Assembly (NCBI RefSeq): GCF_001649575.2
Contig: NC_051441.1
Coordinates: 8,076,534-8,140,533 of the forward strand
Source of the DNA: Kryptolebias marmoratus
Taxonomy: Eukaryota; Chordata; Actinopteri; Cyprinodontiformes; Rivulidae
DNA length: 64,000 nt
Reading direction: 5' to 3'
Shown: positions 28,276-46,572 of the stretch, one piece after another
Numbering within the stretch: position 1 is the first letter of the stretch
How the letters are laid out: every line of letters begins with the position of its first letter
Notes under the pieces: model-generated
Told to the model about the DNA's origin: nothing
Database searches by the model: none
The model's input: the letters and a program-made list of their open reading frames with translations, nothing else
Made by a program: the position numbers and the translations under genes

Positions 28276-28292
28276 TTTTTCGGCACAACACC
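28276..28292 (+). repeat. Right arm of a perfect 17-bp inverted repeat
   Basis: TTTTTCGGCACAACACC, the exact reverse complement of 27,879-27,895. It lies about 170 bp upstream of the vac14 start codon. Confidence 0.95.
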
Positions 28293-28460
28293 AGCGGATG
28301 TAACTGGTCAGCTGCGTTTTGTGACAGCGCTTCCTGGTTAGCGAATGAAACCATAAACTGGCGGCTTTTTCTTCTGAATTTTAACCTAAATGCCACCCGA
28401 TTCCTTGCGTATCAACAGAGACGTAAGTAGACGCGATCCTTGACAGTCGCAGTTGTGAAT

Positions 28461-30833
28461 ATGAACACCGAGAAGGACTTTTCGCCTCTGACGCCCAACA
28501 TTGTAAGGGCTCTGAATGATAAACTGTACGAGAAGAGGAAAGTCGCTGCTCTAGAAATAGAGAAGCTGGTCCGGGAGTTTGTTGCTCAGAACAATTCCAC
28601 TCAAATCAGACATGTGATCCAGATTTTGGCATCGGAGTTTGCTCTTTCCCAGCACCCACACAGTCGGAAAGGGGGTCTCATTGGACTCGCAGCTTGCTCT
28701 ATCGCACTGGGAAAGGACTCAGGTCTGTATCTGAAGGAGCTTATTGAGCCTGTACTCACGTGCTTCAATGACTCAGACAGCCGTCTGCGCTACTATGCCT
28801 GTGAGGCCCTCTATAATATCGTCAAGGTGGCCAGGGGAGCCGTGCTGCCACACTTTAACCTGCTCTTTGATGGTCTCAGCAAGCTTGCAGCAGATCCAGA
28901 CCCCAATGTGAAAAGTGGATCTGAACTCCTGGACAGGCTGCTCAAAGACATAGTTACAGAAAGCAACACATTTGATTTGGTGGCATTTGTTCCTCTCCTG
29001 AGGGAGAGGATCTACTCCAATAATCAGTATGCCAGGCAGTTTATCATTTCTTGGATCCATGTGCTGGAGTCTGTGCCAGACATTAACTTGTTAGACTACC
29101 TCCCAGAGATTCTGGATGGGCTGTTTCAGATCCTGGGTGATAACAGCAAGGAGATCCGTAGGACATGCGAGGTGGTCCTGGGAGAGTTTCTGAAGGAGAT
29201 TAAGAAATCGTCCTCTAGTGTGAAGTTTGCTGAGATGGCCAACATCCTCGTTATTCACTGTCAAGTTCCAGATGAAGCCAAACTCACAAATGATCTGATC
29301 CAGCTGACAGCTATGACATGGATGAGGGAGTTTATCCAGCTTGCTGGCAGAGTGGTGCTCCCTTATTCCTCTGGCATCCTAACTGCAGTGCTTCCTTGCC
29401 TTTCCTATGATGACAGAAAGAAGAATACTAAAGAAGCAGCTAGTGCATGTAATCACAGTCTGATGAAGCTGGTGACTTCTGAGGATGATGAGGACAATGA
29501 GGAGGAAATAAGTGGAAGCACTGGATCACCATCCACAGGAGAGGGCCAGCCCAAAATGGAGGGAGACAGCAATGACATGCTGAATGCATCACAGGAATCT
29601 GTAGGTTTTAGTAATATCAGTTTCTTCACCCCAGCAAGTGCTGACAGGCCTCAGGTAACTCTGGACCTAGATGGCATTGTACAGGTTCTGGGCCGCCACC
29701 TCCATGACTCGTCTACTGGCATGATGACTCGGATAGCTGTCCTCAAATGGCTTTATCATCTCTACATTAAGACACCACGCAAAATGTTCCGTCATACTGA
29801 CAGTCTTTTCCCCATTCTGCTTAAAACACTGTCTGACGAGTCTGATGAGGTGATACTCAAAGATCTGGAGGTGTTAGCTGAAATAGCATCATCTCCTGCT
29901 GGCCAAACAGACCAAGCCTCCTCTTGTGACTGCACTGACAACAAACTGGTCCTCAAGGTGCCGGAGGGTCCCAAGACAGGACAGCAGCCTGCCACAGGAA
30001 TCAAAGCTGCAGACTCCTCCCCCTCCACTCCCAGTATGAACTCATATTTTTATAAGTTCATGATCAATTTGCTGAAGCGTTTCAGCCTGGAGAGGAAGCT
30101 TCTGGAGAACAGAGGAGCTTTCATCATCAGGCAGCTGTGCTTGTTGCTTCATGCTGAGAACATCTTCCACTCCATGGCCGACATCTTACTGAAAGAGGAG
30201 GACCTGAAATTTGCCTCCACTATGGTTCAGACCCTCAACACCATCCTGCTCACCTCTGCTGAGCTCTTCCAGTTGCGCAATCAGCTAAAAGACCTGCATA
30301 CTCAGGAAAGCTGTGTTTTGTTTTGCTGTCTGTATCGTTCCTGGTGCCACAACCCTGTGGCCACTGTGTCACTCTGCTTCCTCACACAGAACTACAAGCA
30401 TGCCTACGATCTCATCCAGAAGTTTGGAAACCTGGAGGTGACTGTAGACTTTCTGATGGAGGTTGACAAGCTGGTTCAGCTCATTGAAAGCCCCATTTTT
30501 ACCTACCTGCGGCTGCAGCTTCTAGATGTGGAGAACAACCCATACCTGATTAAGGCATTGTATGGTCTGCTGATGCTGCTGCCACAGAGCCAAGCCTTCC
30601 AGCTGCTCTCCCACCGCTTAAAGTGTGTTCCCAACCCAGAGCTCATGAGGACTGTGGATGAATCCAAGTATATGGACTCCAAACAGCAGGCGACCTCTAA
30701 ACGTGCCTCTCACAGTCAGGTGGATTACAGTGAGCTGCTCCAGCATTTTGACCGTGTGCAAAGCAAACACCTGGAGGTCAGACACCAACGTTCTGGGCGA
30801 GCTTCTGATCACCACGACAGAAAGCTGTTTTGA
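28461..30833 (+). CDS. vac14: Vac14, scaffold of the PIKfyve complex, intronless
   Basis: VAC14 is the HEAT-repeat scaffold that holds the PI3P 5-kinase PIKfyve and the phosphatase FIG4 on endosomal membranes and so controls PI(3,5)P2. One uninterrupted frame encodes 790 residues (human 782) and aligns from the first to the last segment: [20 protein letters not shown] at the start, [20 protein letters not shown] in the N-terminal HEAT region, [33 protein letters not shown] and finally [12 protein letters not shown]. An acidic spacer (EDDEDNEEE, about residues 344-352) is as variable as in other species. The ATG at 28,461 was chosen because it matches the human start; an in-frame ATG seven codons upstream has no support. 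Vertebrate VAC14 normally has many exons, so this copy looks like a retrogene. It has no internal stop or frameshift and the conserved motifs are intact, so it appears functional. Confidence 0.95.
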   Translation: MNTEKDFSPLTPNIVRALNDKLYEKRKVAALEIEKLVREFVAQNNSTQIRHVIQILASEFALSQHPHSRKGGLIGLAACSIALGKDSGLYLKELIEPVLTCFNDSDSRLRYYACEALYNIVKVARGAVLPHFNLLFDGLSKLAADPDPNVKSGSELLDRLLKDIVTESNTFDLVAFVPLLRERIYSNNQYARQFIISWIHVLESVPDINLLDYLPEILDGLFQILGDNSKEIRRTCEVVLGEFLKEIKKSSSSVKFAEMANILVIHCQVPDEAKLTNDLIQLTAMTWMREFIQLAGRVVLPYSSGILTAVLPCLSYDDRKKNTKEAASACNHSLMKLVTSEDDEDNEEEISGSTGSPSTGEGQPKMEGDSNDMLNASQESVGFSNISFFTPASADRPQVTLDLDGIVQVLGRHLHDSSTGMMTRIAVLKWLYHLYIKTPRKMFRHTDSLFPILLKTLSDESDEVILKDLEVLAEIASSPAGQTDQASSCDCTDNKLVLKVPEGPKTGQQPATGIKAADSSPSTPSMNSYFYKFMINLLKRFSLERKLLENRGAFIIRQLCLLLHAENIFHSMADILLKEEDLKFASTMVQTLNTILLTSAELFQLRNQLKDLHTQESCVLFCCLYRSWCHNPVATVSLCFLTQNYKHAYDLIQKFGNLEVTVDFLMEVDKLVQLIESPIFTYLRLQLLDVENNPYLIKALYGLLMLLPQSQAFQLLSHRLKCVPNPELMRTVDESKYMDSKQQATSKRASHSQVDYSELLQHFDRVQSKHLEVRHQRSGRASDHHDRKLF

Positions 30834-31423
30834 AGCTTTTGTGCCATAGAGACCTTTGGTTTTTGGGAACAGTAACAGAAGACTATAACTGTATGACAGG
30901 AATAATAATAAATTGAAAAGAGTTAATGTTATCAAGCTGATAAAGTATTAAATACATATAAGCTCCGGCGATACAAAAACAGCTGTTTTGTTTTGGCATT
31001 CCTCCTTAAGAAGAAAATGTTTGAAATAATATTTTAAATTGAAATTATGTATTAAACTTAACACTGTAAAAAAGATAAACTAATACTTCTCTCTATGTAA
31101 ATTAAAAATGTGTAACAAATCATAAACTACAGTGGCTTGCATGGAAACTAAGTTTAGTATTTTCATAGTACATCTTGTGAAGCAGCACTAATTGTAAATG
31201 TGTGTTTGGGGTCCTCATTATCTCATGTCAGAAAAGACAATTATATAAAGTGTTGACTCTGGTATGAATTTTGTGTAGACTCGTGTTGGTACAGACCAGA
31301 AGTTTTACCTTACACAACTTCCGCTTTTAATTTTGTTGCTTATGTATTCAACAGCTTTTTTGTTTGCACTGTTTTATGCTTTGTGATGTTTGTTTTGCAC
31401 TCTTGTCATTCATATATAAAAAT

Positions 31424-31429
31424 AAATAA
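31424..31429 (+). terminator. Candidate polyadenylation signal of vac14
   Basis: Overlapping AATAAA copies (AAAATAAATAAAG) about 590 bp after the stop codon. An earlier AATAATAAATTG at about 30,900-30,911 is an alternative. Confidence 0.5.
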
Positions 31430-31449
31430 AGTAGACCGTGTAATAGAAA

Positions 31450-32130
31450 AGCTTTTCTCTTATAGTTACTCTAATCATCTAAAAGAAGTTTAAGTGGTGA
31501 AAGTGTTTGTGAGAAGTGGGAGAATAAGACACCTGACAAAATATTGTCACTTCCTCTAATTTACTTTTTTTTGAAAATTTGAATGATCAGATTGTAGTAT
31601 TACATTATCTTATTAAAATTTCCACTGGTATGATGATCTAAAACCAGTCCTCTCCTTAACAAAGTGTAAAAAATCAGTTAGTTGTATTTATGATTTTGTG
31701 TTTATTTGTTTTAGAAATAAATGTTTATTTTGAGCTTGTGTTAACCATAAAATCAAGTGACACAGCAGTAAATGCAAAAGTTTTACTATTATGAGACTTC
31801 ACCTGTGTACCTAATCAAAGCTGAAACGTGGGTTTATGCATTGAAAATACAGTCTAGACAAAAATATTTTTAATTAAAAATATAGCAGTTTTACATTCCA
31901 AGAATAGTTGCCCTTGTATGAAAGAAATACTTAAGAATAATAATAGACTTTCTAGTTTGTTCTCAGCCTTGTTGAAAACTTTTCTCTCATGAACGTAGTG
32001 ATTGAGGGTGAAACTAAAGAGGCTGGGTCTCTCCCTCTCTGCTGCAAGACTATCCACACTTAAACAACCAGGCTGCATGCTAATAAGATATTTAAAAAAA
32101 GAACCATCAGTGCTGCATTGAATTTTACAG
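31450..32130. other. Spacer between vac14 and the TRIM fragment
   Basis: AT-rich with no supported gene or named repeat. Confidence 0.5.
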
Positions 32131-32461
32131 ATGGAGGCTGAAATTTCTTGTCAGGATGTGGATGAGTCCTGTTGCGCTGTGTGTGGAGAAACCTTCCTAC
32201 CTCCATTTGTCTTCAGCTGTAAAAACTGTGCTTGTGGTTTCTGTAATTATTGTTTGGACACAACTCTGTTCTAAAGAGTGTCCTCTCTGCTGTAAAAAGG
32301 GAGTCTTAGACTTCCACATGAATCATGTGATGCACATGGTGAGAGAATGGTTCTCTTTTGTGTAGCTGACCCAGAGCCGATCTGCTGTATTTGTAGCAAA
32401 TCAGGCCTGCATATGACCCACAGAGTGCATCCTTTAAAGGAGGCCTTCAGGGATCATAAGG
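32131..32461 (+). pseudogene. Broken TRIM RING/B-box exon
   Basis: From ATG 32,131 the frame reads a RING start (SCCAVCGETFLPPF, FCNYCLD) but meets a stop at about 32,272. The RING continues one frame over as SKECPLCCKKG. A second frame change is needed to read a B-box (LFCVADPEPICCICSKSG, then THRVHP) that ends at a normal donor (CATAAG|gtgaga, 32,461). At least two frame changes in about 330 bp mark it as a pseudogene of the TRIM first exon. No matching downstream SPRY exon is seen before the intact TRIM gene at 33,519. Confidence 0.75.
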
Positions 32462-33518
32462 TGAGAAAAAAAAAAAAAATAACAGCTTTGCTTATGCTCC
32501 TCTGCAAATAGAATAATGCCATGTTTGTTCTGACCTTTTCAGTTTTTATAAGAAAATACACGTGCACTCAAAAAAGACAAGCTTGGTTTGTGGTTAGTTT
32601 TACAATGATATTCATTTTTCACAGGCTATCTTTATCACTCAATATGATTCAAGATTAATTTATCTAAAAATTATTAATCAGGTCAATTAAATAAAAAAAA
32701 AACCTGACATGTACAATTTGGTGCCTAGCAGGCTGTGAATCTTACCAGAGAATGTGCTTGGGCAATAATAATGCTACAACACTGATTTAAAGTCTTTTCA
32801 TGCAAGAGTGTGTGCTCCCTGGGCTTTTACTCCACCAACACAAACTATTTTTGTGCAGAATTCATTCTAGTAACCTAGCCAGCACAACCAAATACTGGGT
32901 TACAGGACAAACAAGCTCAGATTACTGTTAAATACCTTTGACATTAACAAATTAACCTTCAACAAGGCCACGCTACTGTGAGTGCACTTTGACATTAGTT
33001 AAAGCATTAAATGAACTGTCTCTTGTCTTAAACCAGGGGTAGTTTGAGCCCCCCTCCCCCTACCACTCCACAAAAAGAAAAGATGATGCATAAAGCAAAA
33101 CCTTTTGTCAATGAAATGCCAGAAATCACCTCTTTTTACTTTTACTCTGAAATATGGATTGCTTTTTTTCTCTTTTGTTAGGCTGTGATTGGTTGTATTT
33201 TTAACAACTAGACGAGTTATAACAAAGATTAAAACTTCCAGCTTAGTCTTTTCTGCCTTCTTTAGATTTATCATATTTCTGCTGAGCTACAGAAACACAA
33301 TCTCTTGTGTGTTAAGTGAGATTTATTTTATTTAGACGGGTGTTTATTTGAGAACGTGCAATTATCACTGGCCATTTCAACAAAACATACGATTACATGA
33401 GATATGCCTTTGGGAGCTGAAGTATTAACACTTATCTCCGAGGTTAAGATGAGGTAGTCTGCCAGATAGGAGGGTGGGGCTTAGAGCCTGCCTTTTCATC
33501 AAAGTGCTGGGACAAAAT
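32462..33518. other. Interval between the TRIM fragment and the intact TRIM gene
   Basis: No exon recognised. The last 100 bp or so (from about 33,420) probably holds the 5' UTR or promoter of the TRIM gene. Confidence 0.45.
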
Positions 33519-36058
33519 ATGGCCACCAGACACGCTCGTTCCGAAGATGACCTTTCCTGTCCAATTTGTGGACATATTCTCAGTCAGCCAGTTGTCCTCA
33601 CTTGCAGGCACAGGTTTTGTAAAGCCTGTTTAAAAGACAGCTGGGATACACAAGACAGCAAAGATTCCCACAACTGTCCTCTGTGCTGGCGACGTTCCTC
33701 AATGGATCAAATAGTAGTCAACACCGTGCTGGAGAAGGCCTGTGAATCCTTTAGAGAAGACAGGAGCAAGAACGATCCGGATGTTTGTAAAGAACATGGA
33801 GAAAAGCTCACACTCTTCTGTTTGGAGGATTTGGAGCCAATTTGTGGTGTGTGTGGCAAAGGAGCTCCACACAAGGGACACAGGCTCTATCCAGTTGGGG
33901 AAGGTGCTCATGACTGTAAGGTAGGCATGGTATTATCACAAGGCTGGTCAAATCACTGTTTCACTCTTTTAATTGCAGTTGAATATTGATATAAATTACT
34001 GTACTTACAATATATTGGAATAACAATTCAGTTCCCCAGTTTCATGCTGATTATTCCACCTGGAAGAAAAACTGTCAGAATTTTTGTTAGAATATCTGCC
34101 ACAGTGTTTGAATATTGGGTTAATATTAAGTTAGCTGTAGATCCCCACTGACTAAAATAAGTTTTTTGTGTGTACCTAAACATATTATTTTATTATAAGT
34201 TTGCCATTATTTGGAAAATGTACTATTTTTTTAAACTACTTATGCACTTCTCAGTTTGATATGCTGAACCACTGTGTGAGGGGTTTTGGGCAGAGTTTAT
34301 TAACATTCTAATTATAGATTTATATATTTGGTTTCCTGCTGCTATTCAGATCCCGAAAGAACTGAAACTCGACTCCTACAAGGTTTTAGTGATGCTACAT
34401 TCATTCTAATCCTGTCTTCCCAAGAGGCCAGAAAACATGAAGCACTAATGTACAATTATTCTACTGCTTGTTGCATTGCACAAATGCCTGGAATGTCAGC
34501 ACAATCTCAGTTCTGATGATGATCTTTAGATTTGTTCTCTTGATACCACTGTTTTGTAATGCTTTGCATTTCCATGGAATGCTGCAGTGGACTATGTGAC
34601 AGCTGAAAGCCCCACTGTGCTGACAGCTTGGCCACCTGCCAGACTGATCTTGTTGTAGAGTTGATGCCCTGTCGCTGATATTTCAGGAGGAACTGAAGAG
34701 CGCTCTGCTGCCCTTGAAAGAGAAGTTACAGCTGTACAAGAGAGCAAAAATCATGTGTGAGGAAATGACAGAACACGTGAAGGTACTGTCAATCCCAAAT
34801 CTTTCCTTGAACAGATATACAGTAGGAGTTAAAGTGTGAAAGCAAGTAACACCAATCAATCATGTTTCTTTCCAGAACCAAACTAAACACACTGAATCAC
34901 AGATTAAAGAGGAATTTAAAGCCCTTCATCATTTCCTGGAAGAGCAGGAGGCTGCAAGACTTGCTGATTTAAAGGCTGAAGAGGATCAGAAGAACCTAAT
35001 GATTGATCAGAGGATAGAGGAAATGAGCAATGAAATGGCGTCTCTTTCTAACACTATCAAAATAGTGGAACAAGAAATGAAAAGCCACGATATTCCATTT
35101 CTTAAAGTACATAAAACACTACCATAACTTAATGTATATAGTGTGTATTGTAATATACATTCATAAGAAGCTATAATAAGTTGTTCTTTTATTTTATTTT
35201 TTCAGAATTACAAGGAAACAATTAGAAGGTACAACTATTAACCATGTTTGGTACCCTCTAAGATAACACAACTTTACAGAATAATTTTCAAAAACTAACA
35301 TCACCAGTATCTTTTCAGAACTTGGCAAAGTCCTCTTGACCCACAAATGATGTCAGGGGCTCTGATTGATGTGGCCAAGCACTTGGGCTCTCTGAAATAT
35401 AAAGTATGGGAGAATATGAAGAAAATTATTAATTACAGTAAGTTTCATGAGTAATTTACATGTAAGCATGTTTTATTTTTTTTAAATACATGAGTAACTT
35501 CTTTGTTTTTTTTCTTAAGCTCCAGTGATTCTGGATCCCAATACAGCAGCTAGCTGCTTTATCCTCTCGGAAGATCTCACAGTTGTGCAGAACTCTACTC
35601 AGATTTTCAAGCTGCCAGACAACCCAGAGCGTTTTGACGTTAGTGCCGAGATGCTTGCTGCTGAGGGCTATTCCTCTGGTCGTCATAGCTGGGAAGTGGA
35701 GGTGAACGACAACACCTACTGGGTTGTAGGAGTAGCCAGCGAGTCCATCATCAGGAAGGGCAAGCACGTGCTGACACCAGCAGAGGGATTCTGGACTATA
35801 AGATATCGTAATGGAGAGCATAAAGCCTGTACTGCACCATGGGAGCCGCTCAACATGAGTAAGAAGCCAGAAATTATACGAGTGGTTTTGGATATGGACC
35901 GAGGCAAGGTGACATTTTATGACCCCAGACAGAGAACCCCCCTTTACACCTTTGAAAACATCATAACACTCAGAGCCTTTCCCTACTTCTGTACTGCTTG
36001 TAAAGAGCATCCCTTAAAAATCCTGCCAACAAAAATATATTTGTCAACAGACCGATAG
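33519..36058 (+). CDS. TRIM35-like E3 ubiquitin ligase (RING, B-box, coiled coil, PRY-SPRY)
   Basis: Six exons (33519-33920, 34687-34782, 34876-35106, 35206-35228, 35319-35437, 35520-36058) join in phase to 469 residues. Residues 14-56 form a C3HC4 RING (CPICG...[10 protein letters not shown]...CPLC). About 88-123 is a B-box2 ([12 protein letters not shown]...PHKGHR). About 135-250 is a charged coiled coil. The last exon is a full PRY-SPRY domain ([40 protein letters not shown]). The exon pattern, including a 23-bp exon, is that of class IV TRIM genes. These ligases often act in innate immunity and are strongly expanded in fish; the target is unknown. TRIM35-like is the best label, but a TRIM39/NF7-like name is possible. 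Confidence 0.9.
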
Positions 36059-36242
36059 CTTAACTTGGAGACAGAATTTCAATTGTATTTTGTAAATGAA
36101 TGAAAATATTAAAAATGTCAATTTGCAGTTTAAGAAGATTGTTTTCTTGTGTTCATGAGATGATTGTAGCATGGTCACATGATAGTATGCACATAAAAAT
36201 GAAAGTTAGAAAGAAACTGCTTACATCTTGTAAACTGGTTTA

Positions 36243-36248
36243 AATAAA
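36243..36248 (+). terminator. Polyadenylation signal of the TRIM gene
   Basis: AATAAA 185 bp downstream of the stop codon. Confidence 0.6.
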
Positions 36249-36259
36249 TCACATTAAAC

Positions 36260-37119
36260 AAATGCATTTCGAATTTGTTTAATTTGAGTTACAACAAGAC
36301 AGTAGCTGAAGTTGTAAATCACAACACCTAACACCTATGAGATTTGTTACATAAAATGACAGTCATAAAATGTATGTTAGCTTTTTTAATGATTTTTATA
36401 TTTATCTAAACTCCTTTTTCATAAAAAGGGTTAAAAATATGAAACACGTTTGGAGTTTTAAAAAAGGCACATACAGTAATACTGTGCACAAACCTATGCT
36501 AGTGTTGTTTGAAGGATCAAACAAATTGGATATGTTTTTGCATGGCACTCAATGAAATTAAAGATCTTCTTGTTAGCTTAAGTTCATTATGTTTTTGAAC
36601 TAGAAGTTGTTTATTCTGCATATTTAAATTAAGTCTCTCACTCTCTTTAAAACAGGTAGGAGTAACACAATACTAACATTTAAATCCACACATTATTCTA
36701 GCAGCTCACAGTATTTTCTGTAACAAAACTTCTGACTTGATGTTACTATTTGTATTCTAAAAACATTAATAGCATGTATCCTATTTGTAATTAACTGTGG
36801 AAGAGGTCCACTCTGTGTGGGACGCTCTAAGGCTTTATGAGGTGTTCAATTAATAATTAAAAAAAATTAATAAAGGGATCAAATGCCCTCATATCCCATC
36901 CTAATGTGTTAATTAAACAGTGTTGACATGCCATCTGTAACAGTACTCTGTAAATAGTCTTCTCAGATCTGTTCACTGAATGCTTAAAATCCAGAAGTAC
37001 CCCAAGACTTACTGATGCAGACATAAATGTATGCATATTTCACTCTCTCTCTCTCTCCACATCACCTGCTTTATCTGTTTAACTGAGGCACTTGTGCTTT
37101 ACTGCTATGCCCCCCCACA
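36260..37119. other. Tail-to-tail interval between the TRIM gene and slc27a1
   Basis: No coding exon seen. It probably includes the slc27a1 3' UTR; a minus-strand AATAAA lies at 36,610-36,615, about 500 bp after the stop. Confidence 0.45.
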
Positions 37120-44203
<7,084 letters not shown>

Positions 44204-44496
44204 TCTTGTCACAGAGCGAAGGAAGAAAAAGAAAGGATGGGATTTTACACAATAATGGGCTTGACATAAAGCCTACATGGGTTCCACTTAGTGGACTGAA
44301 GTGCAGACTGGTACACACAAGTACGCATAAAGACTTTTAAGTTTATAACTTTACAACATAAATCCCATAAAAACAGAGCGTCTATTTTGTTATTACTACA
44401 CTCATAACAAACTCGAGTAGTGAATGTTAACAGCTGCCACGCTAGATTACATTAGCTCTTATCGCTAATTTACAGTAAATTATGTACACAACTTAC

Positions 44497-44560
44497 CTAT
44501 GAGTCAATATTTTCACACGATGTCACCTCTCACCCAATAACCCCGACGGTAGGCAAAATT
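44497..44560 (-). other. slc27a1: Probable non-coding first exon of slc27a1
   Basis: A strong minus-strand donor (TCATAG|gtaagt, exon edge 44,497) lies upstream of the first coding exon, whose acceptor is just before 44,203. The upstream limit is approximate. Confidence 0.4.
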
Positions 44561-45290
44561 AGTTACTTTCTTACTTTCAAGCTTTGAAATTGTCCTCCCG
44601 CTGGAGAAAGCGTCGAATAACAATAAGCAGGCTTTTGGGTGAAACCAAGACTTTTGAAATGTTAGAACAGTTAGTTTTCTGCGCCGTAGCGGTCAAGTTG
44701 TTAAGAGTTTACAATATTTAAACTGTATTATGGGTTAGCGATTCAAATAGGCTGGCATTTACAAGGTAGCCCTAATAATTACAACTTGAATAGCAAAAAT
44801 AACAACAACCCTAAAGAAAACTGTAAGATTCGGTGTGATTCAGGCTATTTTCTGTACTCCATGTTGAAGAGTGCAACTGTCTTCAGAACCCCGCCCGTCC
44901 CGGGCGTGAGCCTTCTAGAAGCAGCTCAGCCATTGGTTAAATCTAGAGTCTGTCAAACGTTTCTCAATTTTGATTGGTCTATATTATCCCTGCCCAACTT
45001 CTCAACCAACCAATTTGTAGGTGGCTGCTACTGAATGTAGGACAAATCCGCAGGACACCGGCTCAGACTACTAACTAAACGTTGTGAAATGTAGTTTCGA
45101 GTGCCATTACATATTCAGTCCACACAACTGTTTAAACTCCAGGCATGCTAAATATGTACAGTCAAGCTCCCCAAAAACAAAACAAAACAAACAAAAAACA
45201 ATGAAAAAAAAATGTACATGCTTGTATATATTTTTAACTAAACACATAAAAAATAGTGAAAAGCTTTCTCTCTGCAATGACACAGGGCCA
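44561..45290. other. Interval between slc27a1 promoter and ptger1 3' end
   Basis: No coding exon. It includes the slc27a1 upstream region, a GC-richer patch (about 44,886-44,935, CCCGCCCGTCCCGGGCGTG), two ATTGG-type CCAAT motifs, and A-rich sequence that is probably ptger1 3' UTR. Confidence 0.45.
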
Positions 45291-46572
45291 TTACATAAAG
45301 GTCTCTCTGCGACTGTCTGTAAAGGACGGATTTGGTGTCATGAAGCTTTGATTGTGGAGTCCACAGCACAGCTTTGAAAGCATTGTCCTTCTTATTAAGA
45401 TGTACACCCAGGGGTCCAAGATTTGATTCCAGGTGACCATGCGTAAGCTCTGAAGAGTAAACCTATCTTCCTGGCCTTTGGGATCCCGGTTGAACTGCTT
45501 CATGAAAATGTTGATCTGCAATGTAAAAGGAACATACAACATTCACTCACATTCAATTAGCACATCTAATTGTTGAACCTAACTGCAAATCTAACTATGC
45601 AAAGCATATCTGTTAATATAAATATTTATTGAAACAAATTCTGCAAATTAAAAGAGTAGTACACACAAGAAAGGGGCCCCAGCAGACACAGGACACCACA
45701 GTGACTCCTGCCAGTTGCACCAACATTTCCACTTCCAACGAACAAAAGATGGTGGAAGTTGATGTAGATGATGCCCGAGAAGAACCTTGAGCTGAAGGTT
45801 TTGTATAACAGTTTCTTGACTTTAACTTGGCTTTCAGCAAAGGCAGGCCACTCAGGACGTTGCAGAGCAGGGACAAAATGAGTGCAATGAGGCCCAGACA
45901 TGAGAAAGCCAGAACTAGATTTTTGTCAGCTGTAGAAGGTGAATCTTGAATAGGCAAAAAACACCATGTGTCTGGAAATTGAGTTGTATATTTCCCCACA
46001 TAGAAAATAGGTAACAAAGCCAGCACAAGTGCAGAAGAGATAAAAATTAACACCACTCTCTTCACATGAGCCACTGTAATGTAAACATGAAGAAAGGGTC
46101 GACTGATTGCCACCCAGCGCTCAACTGCCATGGCACAACCCAACAGCAAAGGGCACAAGCCAAAAAACACCATACTCGCACCAAAGATTTTGCAGAAGGC
46201 CACGCTGGATTTCAAGGATGGCATTTTATACCTTGCACTTATGTGTCCATACAATGCAAAGGCACCTAGGATGAAATGACCTCCCAGGTCAGCCAAAAGT
46301 AAAGCCACTGTCAGCAGAAGAAATGGTAGATTGGACTGGCCTCGGAATCTGCTACGAGACATAGCCAGGATTCCCAAAGCAGTGAGGTTGGAGATGGTAC
46401 CAAATATCATGGTGAAGCAGGACATCAGTAAATCTGAAAGTGGAGGGGAAGTGGAGTTGCTTGTGGAGTGGCTCGTGGAGTTGCTTGTGGAGTTGCTTGT
46501 GGAGTTGCTCCAATTAAACTGTATTGTTAAGTGAGGAATAAATGAGGTCACAGGTACAGGTGTAGTCATCAT
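45291..46572 (-). CDS. ptger1: Prostaglandin E2 receptor EP1-like GPCR
   Basis: EP1 is a seven-transmembrane receptor for prostaglandin E2 that signals mainly through calcium. Two coding exons (45667-46572 and 45291-45515) join in phase to 376 residues. The intron after TM6 is the conserved position of prostanoid receptor genes. Diagnostic segments are [20 protein letters not shown] (TM3), TWCFLP in the second extracellular loop, [19 protein letters not shown] (TM6) and the TM7 motif [11 protein letters not shown], where most other class A receptors have NPxxY. These fit EP1 better than EP3 or the thromboxane receptor. The N-terminus carries five N-glycosylation sequons in a 12-bp tandem repeat. 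The donor is CTT|gtgtgt. Teleosts have several ptger1 paralogues; I cannot say which this is. Confidence 0.9.
46451..46510 (-). repeat. ptger1: 12-bp coding minisatellite (SNST units)
   Basis: Five tandem copies of a 12-bp unit (GTGGAGTTGCTT on plus, with small changes), read on the minus strand as SNST/SHST four-residue units. It sits in the extracellular N-terminus of ptger1. Confidence 0.92.

Larger units (their letters stand above)
27682..28460. promoter_or_regulatory. Head-to-head promoter region of zinc-finger gene 3 and vac14
   Basis: About 780 bp between two divergent start codons. It has an ETS-type ACTTCCGG at about 27,868-27,875 and no obvious TATA box. A perfect 17-bp inverted repeat (27,879-27,895 and 28,276-28,292) flanks its middle. 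Upstream ATGs occur before vac14 but open only short frames. Shared regulation is inferred from geometry. Confidence 0.5.

Noticed and set aside
28440..28460. Seven-codon upstream extension of vac14
   Set aside because: The conserved protein starts at MNTEKDF (28,461); the upstream codons match nothing I know.
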